The notes: generated by a model not told the origin, from the letters alone. A stretch of DNA of 64,000 bases from Zygophlyctis sp. KS116 (GCA_054661495.1 BAAFSQ010000023.1:1-64000), one strand, 5' to 3'. Counted from the first letter of the stretch, positions 1-12,853 are shown. A program made the numbers and translations.

Positions 1-1839
1 AGTATTTGAAGGACAGGGATATCCCCCATTATAAGCAGGAGAAGTATAATAAGTGGTGGTTATAGAGTATCCATTACATGTCCCAGTTGATGTTGATGTA
101 GTAGAACAATCTCGTGAACCTACTGAAGAAGGAGCGGGTATAGAAATACAACTAATTTTGTAGTTTTTTTCGATTGATGATTCATAAAGATCGCTATCAT
201 GGAACCATTTGCCTTTCAAATAAGTGTTTAAACTTATGTATTCAGAGTAATATTCATCTTGACTAAGAATTGTAGAGTTCTGGACATGGCGCCAACCATT
301 TGTATAACTAGGAACAAAGCAAATAGGATCAGAACCCTCCTTGGCCGAATTCACAAATCTCCAAGAATCAAATACTTTTTTTGCTGCGGCATTCTTAAAT
401 CCATCAACGAAATCTCGCTTCCCTACTCTAGGCGAACCAAAAGTTACTAGAGTATACTTTTTGAAATCTGAGTTAAGTAACAAATCATACGCCGCAATTG
501 TTGCAAGAGCTCCACCTAAACTATGGCCAGTTATAATTAAATTATGAGTAGGTTCACTTTTCCTAAGATTCAGTCGAATCCAGTTTTGATCAGCGCTCTG
601 CCAGATATCAAGAAAGCCAGAATGCATTGTGCCGGAGCATTGTGCAGAAGAAGGAAATGCGCATTCTTCAGGAAATGCTTCAACATCACTAAGCCCCTCT
701 GTAGTAGTAGTAGTTCCTTTAAATGCCAACAAGTAAGTATTCCCACTTTTCCATAAATCCGCTACTGTAGTATGACTTATGAGAGACCATGAAAGACAGT
801 TAGACATAAAAAATGATGGGGGTGGGTCGACATAGGCCAAATTTGAAAATTGGGAGGCCATAAAAGCTGTTTCTCGCTGTTCTTTGCTACCACAAGTAGG
901 TTCAAAAGAGCTGGAAACAATGTACGCTACATTGATTGATCCCGAAAGGACGTTTTCATTAACAAATGATAAATAAAAACTTGATGGTATCGTGGTATCC
1001 TCACCACAGTTTTTTACGCCAAATATTCTATTGCTTTCATGGGTATAATCGTCATAATATAAGAATGCGTAGTAGTACACAAAGATATAGAACAAAGAAG
1101 GTGGATAATCATTTCTGATATATGCTCCAATCGAGCCTTGATCTGTATCATATAGCATTCTGGCATGTGCTACATATCCAGGAGACACTGTTTGCGCCCC
1201 AAGTTCAAGTTTGCCGCCGAAAGGGACAACTCCAAATTGAGTTCCAGATGGGAACGTGTAGGTGATTATAAATTTTGTAGAATATGTATCAATATCAGGA
1301 TTTGAAAAGCGAATCTTGTAATTTAAAGGAGTTTGAGCTGGCTGCAAATCGTTAGTTTTTATAACAAACGTTGTTGACCCTTGAGACATCGACACTGCTA
1401 TTTTTTCGTAAACAACAGTACCATCTCGATCGTAAACTAGCGAAATATCAAAACTTGTGCCGAGAGTAAAATGTTGGCTTGTCCATGAAATAGTATACGA
1501 ATTTCCAGAAGCAGTGGCAACCTAATGTTAGCAAGTGCGGGTATATACCCAATATGAAGGAGATGCGAAGCTGACAGTAGGAGATTGGCAATAATCCCAA
1601 TAATAATAGCTTTGCGTAAGTATGCTCCATGAGTATCTATAGTAGTTTGAATCTGAATTGTAACACCACTTGTAAGATGATGATAATGAATAATCACAAG
1701 ATCCAATACATGTTTTTCCATTTGTGCTGATAATACCAGCAGAAGCAAAGTTTAGAAGCAGAAACAATAGTATTATTTCGCGATTCTTTCCAGCATTTGC
1801 AGCAAAATTTGAAGTGAAAAACACGAAGCCGAAAACCAT
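1..1839 (-). CDS. Secreted class-3 (fungal-type) lipase with N-terminal Kre9/KNH-like domain, partial at left edge
   Basis: The gene runs off the left edge, so its C-terminus is missing. Exon 1 starts at an ATG at 1839 and contains a hydrophobic run (IILLFLLLNFASAG) that looks like a signal peptide. A 27-nt intron with a GCTAAC branch site lies at 1522-1548, and a single open exon then continues to base 1. Just after the signal and a Cys/Tyr/Ser-rich stretch comes a beta-rich region (SPSYWVATASGNSYTISW) like the Kre9/KNH-like domain of fungal surface proteins. The lipase_3 fold follows, with the nucleophile elbow GHSLGGALA near 500, then TFGSPRVG, a DPICFVP segment that would hold the catalytic Asp, and an HDSDLY segment that may hold the His. 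The family hydrolyses acyl esters of lipids. A secreted role is inferred from the leader. The exact start is uncertain, because a further small intron in the leader is possible. Confidence 0.85.
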
Positions 1840-1905
1840 GAAATTTGATATCGAAAACGCGAATCCAACAAAAAAATCGCGTTTTGTTACGTAATTTCCT
1901 ATCAA

Positions 1906-2073
1906 ATGTCATTAAATGTTTTTGGGAAATATGCTGGATGGGCACATTCGGTTTTATTTGCTGCAGATTTAAAGTTTTTAGAAGAATTTAGTCACGAATG
2001 GATAGATAAAGACCTTCCAGATTTAAAATTATTTGAAATTGTCTCTAAAGAAAATTCAGACTTATCAGTTTAA
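1906..2073 (+). pseudogene. Orphan C-terminal fragment of 8-oxoguanine DNA glycosylase (OGG1)
   Basis: A 55-codon reading frame begins at ATG 1906 and contains GKYAGWAHSVLFAADLK. This matches the extreme C-terminal block of OGG1 (consensus YAGWAQ-VLF-ADL). The helix-hairpin-helix domain, catalytic lysine and catalytic aspartate that should lie upstream are absent. The bases upstream are instead the start of the oppositely oriented lipase. In-frame reading upstream reaches a stop at 1846-1848, and no plausible acceptor AG precedes the conserved block. The stop codon (2071-2073) is interleaved with that of the convergent folylpolyglutamate synthase, as expected for a once intact gene in this compact genome. 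It is either a relict left by a rearrangement or an assembly junction. As it stands it cannot encode a glycosylase. Confidence 0.75.
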
Positions 2074-3588
2074 GTAATTGGAACTTTCAAAATTGACATG
2101 ACTGTACCTACTAAATGTAGACTTCCACAAACTAGAACAGAATCACAGTCTTTTACGTGGGAAATTGCATCATTTGCACTCTCTGTTACAATAGGAATTG
2201 TAGTTTCTGATTTTGTTACAATATTTGACCATGTTTTAGCCATTATGTTTTGAGCAGAAAGTTCAGGATCGGAATTGACCATATTATTAACTAAATTAGA
2301 ATCTATTGTTTACCGAGAAATAATTACCATTAGATTTATTTGTAGTAAATATTACAACTGAAAAAGGTAGGACAGAGTTTAACTCAGCTAGTGGCTGTAG
2401 AAGATGATCAATATTTCTTCCGCCTGTACAGTTAAATATTAGAGCTCTAGCATAAAAAAAAGACTAAATACCTCTTTTTCCCATTCACAGAATTTTTAAA
2501 CCAATCCACGCATAAATTAATACTTTCATCCGTATGAGCACCGTCAAAATACCATGTTATATCACCTTGTTTAAAGGTCTGTGCCCTACCAGGCCATGAA
2601 GCCATTTTCAAACCAATATTTGCTTCTTCTTCATTCCAAACAATATGTTTATTTTCGCCAGATTCTACCCACTTTCTACAAAGTTCTTTTGCAAGCGCTG
2701 CATTAAGTTTTTGAAATTTTCCCGCTATTCCTATTATAAACTTATATCTAATTACCCAAAGGAATAAGATGCATTTTTTCAATATCCTTCTGATTAATTT
2801 CAATCAACCCACTTGCCCCCAGTTCATGGGCTCTCTCTCTTATAACCTTGATTGCTGAATCTGGTTGGGGTACAGTAATGACTGGCACATTTCTCTAAAA
2901 AAATCAGAATTAAAATAGAAATACCTTGATAATACCTGCCTTATGCCACGCTATTTTATCAATTGTATTTCCCAACACATCTGTATGATCTAATCCTAGA
3001 GAGGATATTCCACAAACAATAGGATCATTTATAACATTAGTTGCATCAAATTGTCCACCCATCCCAACTTCCAGAATAACAGCGTCCACCTTTTTTTGTA
3101 AGAAAACATGAAAGGCCAACAGAGTTAAATAACGAAAGTAAGCAGGTTTTGGAGGGCAGTCTTCTAAATGAGTCTATAATTATTATCTGATATCATACCT
3201 TTTCCCGATCCAGTTTATCCCAAATCTGAAAGAAATAATGGGCGAATTCCTCCTGCTTTAGGGAGACACCAGAAATCTTTATCCTTTCCCGCACTTGCTG
3301 TAAATGAGGAGAAGTGTATAAACCAATTTTTAATGATGGTTCAAGTCTGGATAGTATGCTACTGCAAAATGCACATGTGCTCCCCTTTCCCTTTGTACCT
3401 GCGACATGGATAATGGATAGACGGGACAAGTCGGCAGTCTGATAACCAAGACGTCTCAAATAGTCTGCCATTTCAGGAAGAGATCTTTGGTTTAGCTTTC
3501 CTGACTTTTTTAAGGCTTCAAGGGTGGCTGCATTAGTTTGTAATGTATTAAGTAGATGCAAGGCATCTTGGTACGATCTTGTTCCCAT
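2070..3588 (-). CDS. Folylpolyglutamate synthase / dihydrofolate synthase (Mur ligase family)
   Basis: The enzyme adds glutamates to folates using ATP. It shows the family P-loop ([14 protein letters not shown]), the [13 protein letters not shown] block and GLDHTDVLG, followed by the C-terminal Mur ligase domain with [12 protein letters not shown]. The exons are joined by short introns, including a 25-nt intron ending ...TGCTAG near 2450 and another of about 25 nt near 2300. The start is taken as the ATG at 3588 ([13 protein letters not shown]), because the reading frame further upstream lies inside the end of VPS39 and has no ATG. The gap to the VPS39 stop is only 8 nt. The stop (2070-2072) overlaps that of the OGG1 fragment on the other strand. 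No clear mitochondrial leader is seen at this start. Confidence 0.9.
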
Positions 3589-3596
3589 TAGGAGTC

Positions 3597-6379
3597 CTAG
3601 ACCTCTTTGGGTTTCTCTTGGGTACACAATATATGTGCAAGTCCAGCATTGTCTCCAAGCTTGACAAAATTAACAGGATCCAAATCTTTTTTGCATATTG
3701 AGCATAACGTCTCGGAATTGATTTTTACAGGAGGCACGCTCCAATTTGCTTCTTTTTTTAGATTAATCATCTGGTAGTGCCTTGCAATGACTAAAGAATG
3801 ATGAAATTGTTGCATTCTAAGAGAGTGAATATGACGACGTAAATAAGTAGTTATGATTGAATTAATTGAAAATATTGGGGCAGTAGGTGGTAAAACATGA
3901 ATCATCTATATAGTTTTAGGAATCAAAAGAGATACCTTTAATAGGTCAAATTCATTACTATATCTTTCTATCAATTCTAAAACTTTTGAATCATAATAAG
4001 ATTGATTTGTTTTTGAGTTGTCTATCATGGCTTGCAAAAGATGATGGAGTGCAGCTGTTTTAGATTCAGGAGGAATTTTCATTATGTATTCTTCAGCTCC
4101 ATAGAAATCATCAAAGTTCCTAACAAGTCTAGAGATAGCATCAAAATGATTGCAACTCTTGAATTATGAAAATAAAATTTACCGCAAAATCAATTGCACA
4201 GAGTTCTAATGTCCATTCAGAATCATCACTTAAATTAGAAATTGATTTTTCAAATTTAGAAACGTCAAAAAACTTTGAAGTCTGTAAAAACTTGATAAGC
4301 TTTGACTTTGACGCACATTTAAACCAAGATTTTTCCCATAAAAAGGTTTCGAATGAAAATGCAGGTTTTAGATTGCGGAATTCCTTTATTAAAGGACTGA
4401 TTGATTCATTTGATTCTATTACTATTTGAAGAAGCGCTAAAGCTAGTTCAGTGTGATATGTTGTATTCTAAAAAATAAATATGTCGGGATAAATCACCTG
4501 TGATGATAAATCGAATATTAAATATTCTAAATAGGTACAAGAAGCAGCGTGGTTCTGAAGTTTTAAATATTCTAAAATCTGATCGTGGCTAAAAAGGCCC
4601 ATTTTCTGTTTTTGCTTAAATATCTAATTTCTAAAGGAATTTCAAAATACCGTGAGAGCCAATTCATGATCTTTTTCTAAAACTGAAGAGATGTATTTTA
4701 AAATAGTATTCGCATCAGAAACACTATTTAGGTAATCCACAATTAATGAAGAGCCAGGAAATGCATGATCAACCAGCTGCCCAGCATCAAGTTTGACCCA
4801 TAGTTCCAAAGCTTTCTCTAGCATATTATGCGACTGATAAAGAAGGCTTAATCCATAAAATTTCTAATATTACAGAGAATTTTATACATTATGTTTCAAC
4901 AGTTCCTCTTCACAAAATTCCAAAACACAACTGTTTGGACCCTTGAGAAGTGTATAGAGGCCTTCTTCATCATTTTTCAAATATAGTTTTAACAATGCGC
5001 AATCCATTTCCTATAATTTAATTTTCTTAAATGTACTTGAATGCATGAATGATTTGGATTATCTTTTTTAAAGGCTAATAAATAGTTTAGTAATGCATTA
5101 TCAGCTACATCTAGTAATCCATCTCTAAAAGACTTTGATTCGACATGGTCAATGTCTGGAAATTTACTAGAAATCAAATCATCAACTACTTTTTAGTTTT
5201 AGAAATTACCAATCTTTGAAATCAATAAATTTTCATCAGTATTCCAATCTGGAAAAAATGAAATAATAATTTTTGGATCAACTTTTGCCTTTAAATACAA
5301 TTCAAACGCTTCCTGAAAAAACGTTTCATATAATAGAGTTTCAGCGCCTTTTGTATAAAGTTGTTTTAATTTCTTTAAATAAGTAGACTGATCCCATAAT
5401 TGATCTAGAGTTTCTGCTAAAAATATTGCACGTGAAACTTGTTTACTTTCAATTAATTCCGATAATAAAGTTTGTAAATCTTTAATTACAATCCCAAAAC
5501 AACTACTACCAGTACAAAATACATTTAAAATAGAATTATCCAACTCAATCCCAAAATCAGCCTTGTAAAGCCTTAATTCCTTTGAATTATACGGTAAATC
5601 AACAATTTGAACCAATTCCTGATTAAATACATTATGTACATAAATCTGACTATTTTCCAGAGTTGAAATAATCCAAGGATAAGAAAATACACCTGAAGTC
5701 ACCTTAAATGGCCATTCCAAAGTCCCTTTAGTCGGATCTCCAACTTTTGTTATAAAAATCCCCAAAACTTTATTCTCACCATCACAAGTCAACAAGAATT
5801 CCTCCTTTAATGGTATAATCAAAGGATTATTAATTTCCCTATCAAAAGGAAAAAGAGGAATTAGAACACCATTATTTAGATTTAAAATCTTGTAAATTTT
5901 TGAGTCTGCCATACATACAAATTGCCCAATCCTTTTCATAATACTTGATCCATTTACAATCTGAAATTCCTAATTTAAGCATTAATCTAAAATACACTCT
6001 CCTTGATCAAGTTTTTATCGTGTAATCTCCAATTCACCAGACAATTATTCCCATCTATAGTAGTAAATCTATCCAAAACCTCAATATCCCGTTCCACCAT
6101 CAAAACTCGTCTAATTGTTTTAATGAATAGCGGACGTAGAGAATCAGAATCCCAGAAATTTACAGAATGATCAATATGCATTAATAATTTTCCTGGTGAA
6201 ACTTGAAAGAAATTTAAAATTTTTGATGATTTCATTGATATTTGAATAAATTTACCATTTTCCCAATTAAATTTATATATGCCCCTAGCGCTTGAAATAA
6301 TTATAGTCTCTCCATGACAATCCAGACCATTGATGTCCACAGGGAATTCAGGAAATTCCATTAAAGTCATTGGTTCCAT
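3597..6379 (-). CDS. VPS39: VPS39/VAM6-like subunit of the HOPS tethering complex
   Basis: The protein has an N-terminal citron-homology-like beta domain, a long alpha-solenoid, and a C-terminal zinc-binding end (CSICKKDL ... HILC) typical of VPS39/VAM6 and TGFBRAP1. In other eukaryotes it is the Rab7-binding subunit of HOPS at the vacuole or lysosome. The first exon begins MEPMTLMEFPEFPVD at 6379, and several introns of about 25-30 nt break the solenoid region (for example near 5960, 5190, 4850, 4630 and 3930). The start lies 41 bp from the ATG of the divergent glutaminyl-tRNA synthetase, so the two share a very small promoter region. VPS3/TGFBRAP1 of the related CORVET complex is the main alternative. 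The order and the C-terminal zinc motif favour VPS39, without proving it. Confidence 0.75.
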
Positions 6380-6420
6380 TTACAATTTGTCAACCTTGCC
6401 AGACGCCTACTAGAAAAAGT

Positions 6421-8774
6421 ATGAATTTGATTGAATTGTTTACAGACAAGTTGTTATTGTCGTCTGAAAAGGCCCAGGAGACTTTGGCGAATAAGAAATT
6501 ATCTGCAAAATTACAGAGTATATTAGAGATTGTATTTCTTTTGGAATAATTTTATAGGCTTGTAATAAAACTCAAAATTGGGATCAGGGAATTTGTAATC
6601 TGCTCTATCATTTGGGATCAGTCTCTAAAAATACTAATAATTTAGAGGAAATTACTGAATCTATTCTAGATACAAGACTAAAAAATGTTGATCAAGTTAA
6701 TGCTGCTATACAATACTCTGATTCTTTAAAAGGTGGAATTTGGGTTAATGAGGATTTTGAAAAGGCTGCAGGTGTGGGGGTGGTTGTTACTAGAGATCAA
6801 GTTGAGGAAACTGTTTTTAGGATTTCTAATGAAAAATTAAAGGATATACAAGCAAAAAGATTTACATTTTTAGGGAATTTTTTAGGATTAGTTAAACAGG
6901 AATTGAAATGGGCAAATTCTTTGGATGTAAAGGATTTAGTTACTTGTAGATTACAAGAAATTTTAGGTCCTAGGGATGAAAGAGATGATTTGAAAAAGAA
7001 GAAAAAGGAAAAGAATTTAGGAAAATTGGATGGATTATCTGCTAGAGATGTCGTAGAATTGGCTAAAAGTTTTAAATTTATACATGAGGGGGAATTAGCA
7101 AGACTTCATAAACCTGGTGAAAATCCTCAAATTAAACAAGAGTTGATGCAAGAGCATTTAAAGGCTACAGGAGGAAAAGTTGTTACTAGATTTCCTCCAG
7201 AACCAAATGGTTTTTTACATATTGGGCATGCAAAGGCAATTAATATAAATTTTGCTTATGCTCAAGCTTTTAATGGAAAAACTAATCTTCGATATGATGA
7301 TACCAATCCAGAAGCTGAAGAAGAAGAATATTTTACTGCAATAAAGGATACTGTGGAATGGTTGGGATTTAAACCAGACCAAATTACATACTCTTCAGAT
7401 TATTTTAGTAAACTATATGAACTGGCAATAAGACTCATTCAGGTTGATAAAGCATATGTATGTCACTGTACAGGGGAAGAAATTTTTGCTGGTAGAGGTG
7501 GAGAAAGCAAAGGACCAAGGCACGAATGTGTTCATCGTTCTCGTCCAATACAAGAATCACTAGAGGAATTTAAGAAAATGAAAAATGGCTTATATAAGGA
7601 AGGTCAAGCTATTTTAAGAATGAAAATGGATATGCAGAATCCATCTCCTCAATTTTGGGATTTAGTAGCTTATCGTGTATTGTTTTCAACTCATGTACGT
7701 TCTGGAGATGATTGGTGCATTTATCCAACATATGATTATACACACTGTTTGGTGGATTCTTTTGAAAATATTACGCATTCATTGTGCACAACTGAATTTG
7801 TAATGTCAAGACCTTCATACTATTGGCTTGTGGATGCTTTGGAAGTATATAAACCCGTACAATGGGAATACGGACGTCTCAATTTAACAAATACAGTTTT
7901 ATCTAAACGTAAACTTATGAAACTAGTTGAAGAAAAAGTTGTTTCTGGCTGGGATGATCCTAGACTCTATACTCTTTCAGCTGTTCGACGTCGTGGGTTC
8001 ACTCCAGAGGCAATAAATTCCTTTGTACGAGATTTAGGAGTTACTACAAGTAATACAGTAATTGAAGTAGAAAGATTGGAGGGATATCTTCGGGACCATT
8101 TAAATGCCATTGCTCCAAGATATATGCTTATTCTTGATCCAATCAAAGTTGTTATTACTAATTTGCCTCAAGATCATCTGGAAATGTTTGAAATGTCGAA
8201 TAAACCCAAAGGAGAGGAAGGAGAGTCACACAAGATACCTTTTACTAGTACGATATATATAGATCGTTCAGATTTCAAGGAAGAAGATAATGATCCAAAC
8301 TTTTACAGGCTTTGTATTGGCAAATCCGTAGGATTACTTCATGTTCCTTGCCCCATAAAAGCTACTTCTATCCAGAAAGATGCAGAAACTGGGCAAATTA
8401 CTATTTTAGCAAATTATGAAAATGATGGAGAGTTTAAGAAGCCTAAAACATACATTCAGTGGGTTGCATCCGCCCCTTCTCTCGGGTCTCCTCTAAAGAT
8501 TGAAACCCGCCTTTACTCAAATTTATTTTTACATTCTAATCCATTATCAAAGGAGGAGGTTCCTGGGGGATGGATGTCTGATATCAATCCTGAATCACTC
8601 AAAGTAGTCAGTTCATATGGTGATATTGGATTAAAGCAACTAAAGGTAGAAGACAAATTTCAAGCTGTTAGAGTTGGTTACTTTTGCTTAGATAAAGATT
8701 CGGACCTTGCAAAAGACAAAATAGTTATCAATAGAACTGTTTCTCTCAAAGAGGATAGTAAAAAAGGAAAATAA
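6421..8774 (+). CDS. Glutaminyl-tRNA synthetase, cytosolic
   Basis: This class I synthetase charges tRNA-Gln. Exon 1 starts at ATG 6421, and a single 26-nt intron (6532-6557) joins it in frame to exon 2, giving about 775 residues. The N-terminal appendage typical of eukaryotic GlnRS is present (LEEITESILDTRL... and LGPRDERDDLKKKKK), then the catalytic core with the HIGH motif in PPEPNGFLHIGHAKA near 7200 and a KMSKS-type loop as VLSKRKLMKL near 7900. The beta-barrel anticodon-binding domains follow, with a lysine-rich C-terminus. Length and domain order are normal for the family. It is divergent to VPS39. Its stop lies 4 nt from the stop of the convergent oxidoreductase gene. Confidence 0.96.
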
Positions 8775-8778
8775 AAAC

Positions 8779-10084
8779 TTAGACTTCTTCTACAGTTATA
8801 TCGCAAAATCCAGTAGCCTGTAATCTTGTCGCTAAATGAGATCCAACAGCACTTGCGCATGTCAGTATTCCCCCTCTATCATTTTTAAAAATTTTAATTA
8901 CTTTAAAGGCTTAATAGTCCCTGAGTTTGCAATACGATCTTTATCTAAAGATAGAGCCAACGCAGTCTCAGCCACCATACGTGCAGTTCCATAATAACCA
9001 GGATCAAATTTCATATGCATTGTCACCTTTACTTTATCTTCAGTTTCCTATTCTTAATATCATTAATATTTACAACTGCTTGCCCATAAGTCGCCGACTT
9101 GAAGAATCCAGTTTCCAGATTTTTGCGATCTGGACCTTGACCAGCAGGAATATACTTCATAACAACACGTCTAAACTTTACTAAAAGAAAAAATACCTCA
9201 CCCAAGTAAACCAAATCAGGAAAGCTCCTAAAAAGAACCCGATATTTGAAAAAACAGCAAATAACCAGTTTGAACTGACCACCATTTCCTGATACTTAAA
9301 ACTTGGCCCATAATTGAGTAAAGAGGCACTTCTTCTTACATAGCGAGTATTTGCTTGTTCCATAAAGAAATAAGAAAGCCATTTTTTCAAATCCTTATCA
9401 TAAAGCAAAAATGGAGAAAATTGAGTATCCTTTTTTATCGGTACATGGTCAGCTTCGCAAATACAATAAGGATCTGATATTTCCTGTAATTTAGCCTTTG
9501 GCAGCTTAAGCGTCGTATCCAGAGATGCTATTGTCCCACCTGAAACTCCTCCCTTTGCATCTATAAGACAGAACTGAACCGAGCCAGTAGTTAATCCCTT
9601 TTTAGCGAAATGATCAGCAACTAAAAACGTAGTGAGATCTCCTGGTAAAGAATCAAACCCAGAACCCGGCACAATAATCACTCCCTTTTCAGCAGCTTCC
9701 TTGTGATATTTCAAAATATTCTTAATAAATGCAGTTTCTCCTGTTATATCTACATAATGTGTTCCATTCCGGATACAACTTTCAACTAAAATTCAGCAAT
9801 TAGCTCTTACCAACAGGTTCACCATATAATAAATAAGGTCCTACAGTAGATATCAGCACTCTGGTCTTTGCCGTCATTTTATCGAGTGATTTAATGTCAT
9901 CGGCATCTGCCAAAACAATTTCAACTTTGGCATTCTTATTAATTGACAAGAGTCTTTCATGCACCTCCTCCAGTTTATTAAGATTGCGACCAGCTATCCC
10001 AAACTTGTACGACTTGGTTGCCAAATATTCTGCAACTAGTTTACCTGTAAATCCAGTCGCTCCGTAAATGATCAGATCAAGCAT
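8779..10084 (-). CDS. Saccharopine dehydrogenase-like oxidoreductase (SCCPDH type)
   Basis: The N-terminus is a Rossmann fold starting at once with LIIYGATGFTGKLVAEYLA, then the family blocks ISTVGPYLLYGEPV, HYVDITGE and GSGFDSLPGDLTTF. A hydrophobic helix (WLFAVFSNIGFFLGAFLIWFTWV) and a C-terminal GGILTCASAVGSHLATRL block also match SCCPDH. These proteins are membrane- or lipid-droplet-associated relatives of saccharopine dehydrogenase, and their reaction is not settled. They lack evidence for a role in lysine synthesis. At least three short introns are present (around 9780, 9190 and 8900-9050). The reading frame ends TVEEV with a stop at 8779-8781, four bases from the end of glutaminyl-tRNA synthetase. 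Confidence 0.85.
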
Positions 10085-10135
10085 TTCAAAATTTTACGTT
10101 TATTTCTCAAATTAATTCTAATAGTTATAAAATTG

Positions 10136-12735
10136 TTAAGATTTCTTATTTTCTTCTTGATCCTGTTCAACAGGCTTTGTATGATTCAAATCTTTCATTT
10201 CAATTTCAGTCTTTTGAGAATTAAAAAATTCTTGTCCGATAATGAACCATCTATAAAATAAAGACCCATCTAGAACTTCATCAAGGTCAAATCCATTAGA
10301 TTTTAAATACTTCTTGAGCTCCTTCAATGTACTTTGAACAGTAGAATAGGAAATAGAAAGCATCGCTTTTGAAAGTCCAAGACTATAAACTATATAAACT
10401 GAACTGGCAATTATGGCTAAAGTTAAGAAAAACATGGGGCTTCTTAAAACTGCCATTATTTCATTCCATCCTAATGCAATAGTTAATGCAATAAACCACC
10501 AGGGAATCTGGGTAACTGTTGAAGTCATTGCACGCTTTGCTTCAATAAATGTACTATCGGCTTCTTTTCTGAATCGTGTTTTCAGGGAATTAAACTTTGA
10601 TGGGGAAAGCATAACCAAGGATTTGGAGTCCCAAGACTATCAATTAGTTTAAAGAGAAATACGGAATGGCCTTTAATGTCATGATCAATTTTATCAACTG
10701 GGAATTTAGCCACTGATAAAAGTTCTGCAAATGCATCAGCAGCTTCTTTAGCTTGAGCAAATGTACCGTCTACATCATCTGCAGCTTTCCAAACTCTGGG
10801 AATGCCATTCTTATCATACTTAAATTTACTATCAAACCTAACTTTAGATACAAAGTAAATAAATACCTGGTTCTTAAACGGTCAATAACTTGAACTTCAA
10901 TCATATTCGATGATAATACTCTTAAAAGGGTATTCCAAATTATCATTTTATGACTATTAAGAGCTGAAGCATATTCTTCTTTTGGCAATTCAAAATCTGA
11001 AAAATTAAAAAATGTAAACTATACCATTGTAAATGCTAGAAAACTTTTGACACGATTCAGAAAAGCATTTTTCAAAGATATTGAAAATATCATCCCATAA
11101 TCCTGGCAATCCTTCATCTAGAGCGATGACTACTGGTTCAGCTAGAAGACTGATAAAATCCTTCTGAAGGATTTAAAATTCAAAATTAATTTACCTCCAA
11201 TTTAGCTGTATTTTTTTCTAAAGCTTCTTTCTTCTTGATTGATGAAATTTCTTCAACTTCATTGGAGAATTCTAGAATAAGTTCGTCAACATTCCAATCA
11301 ACTGCTGAAAACAAGGACTCTAATTTCAGACTACTAAACAAGCATACCTTGAGCATCACTTTTAAATCTGTCTAGAGAAACATTTACTAGATCATGCAAT
11401 TTTTGTATGAATTTTGGGTCATCTTCTGGTACAGAGCTCTAAATATCTCAGGTAATATATTCATTACCTTTAAGGACTCCAAAAATTCTTGAATAGACTT
11501 CCTATGAAGATTTCTGATTTGCTGAACAAAAAGGGTATGCAGTAAAGAATCCAATTTCTCTACTAAATCTTGGCGTTTAGATTGATAGACATCTTGGTGA
11601 TATCGCGAAGCATTTTGGTCGAAAACATCTTTAAATTAAAATACAAATACATACCCAGCGCAACCTTGTAATTATCAGAAAATAATTTCCCAACTTTCAA
11701 TAAAACCTGACCACTTTCAATCTTTAAACGAGAATCTTTCAAAACAGTAATAAATTCATCATAAACGCTCTAAAATTTAGGGGAAAAATATCCTTACACG
11801 CTCAATTTCATCGCATCTATATTGAGCTAATAATTGTTTTTGAGATGGTAAATCCAAATCTTTATTTTCTAGGATACATTTCCAGATAGAGGAAGCAAAT
11901 GCCGCAAATCCATCTGCAGGAATATTTTTATGATAATTTGAAGAAAATATATACTTTTCATGATTTGAATCAGAAAATCTATCCGTAAGCTGAGCCACAT
12001 CTTCCATAAACTTTTCAGGCGTAAACACTTTATGCGGCATCCCTACAAATTCTGTATCAAAAAAATCATGAAACTTTGAGTCTTCTTTACCCTTTGGCTT
12101 TGATAGTCCATCCCAAATCTTTTCAATATCTGACTTTAACGTGGCTGATAAATTATCCAAAGATGTTACATTTGTAAAATCTCTAATAACAAATAAAAGC
12201 AACGTTTTTGAAGATCTTGCTATTAAAAATTATAAAATCACCCTTTTTTCTGAAACAATTCCAAATTTACTTCCAAGACCGTTTTCAATAACCCCATATT
12301 AGCACCATTATAAAGCCCAACCATATGTTCCCACATGTTTACAATAACAACCTCTGCAATCGCCAATGAAAACAATGCACTTTTCCTTTCAAAATCCTGT
12401 TTGATGAGTGAATAATACGTACTTGATCTTCTCCACGTTCACGACCGTCTGTCCCCTCAACGTCCAAGACCAATATAGAGTTTTTCGACGCTTTCCCAAG
12501 CCAGATTCCTATTGAAATTTATTAGAGATTCAATACCTTTAGTTGTCTGAGAGCGCATCTTCCCGTCCATGACATCAAAACTTGTATCAAACAATGCATT
12601 CAAAAGTGTAGATTTGCCCGTTGACTGACTTCCAAAAACCGCAACCACATGATAATTAAATCCAACCAATTTCCATTCAACTAATTTATTCCCAACATTG
12701 TCGGAGAAGTTGTAGTCCTCTGAAATCACTTGCAT
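10136..12735 (-). CDS. SEY1: SEY1/RHD3-type dynamin-like GTPase for ER membrane fusion
   Basis: SEY1 is the fungal and plant counterpart of animal atlastin and fuses tubules of the endoplasmic reticulum. The first exon carries the P-loop [16 protein letters not shown] and the switch region [11 protein letters not shown]. The following exons form the long helical stalk, and the last exons contain [17 protein letters not shown], then [16 protein letters not shown] and a second hydrophobic stretch, which are the two membrane segments, and a charged cytosolic tail. About ten introns of 25-30 nt interrupt it; one, just before the RFRKEAD block, is 26 nt with the branch-like CTAAT (near 10640). The start ATG ([10 protein letters not shown]) fits the family. 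It sits 51 bp downstream of the oxidoreductase start on the same strand. Confidence 0.93.
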
Positions 12736-12853
12736 CGTATGACGTTTGGTTCGTGTTAGGTTTACCGTACCACGGCAGCCAGTTTTTACAATTGGTCTTT
12801 TAAATTGTCCAGACAGGACTGTTTCAAAATAATAATAAAATATTTATATTAAT

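Noticed and set aside
259-756. Plus-strand frames opposite the lipase
   Set aside because: They are shadows of the lipase exon on the other strand and show no family features. They also do not restore the missing part of OGG1.
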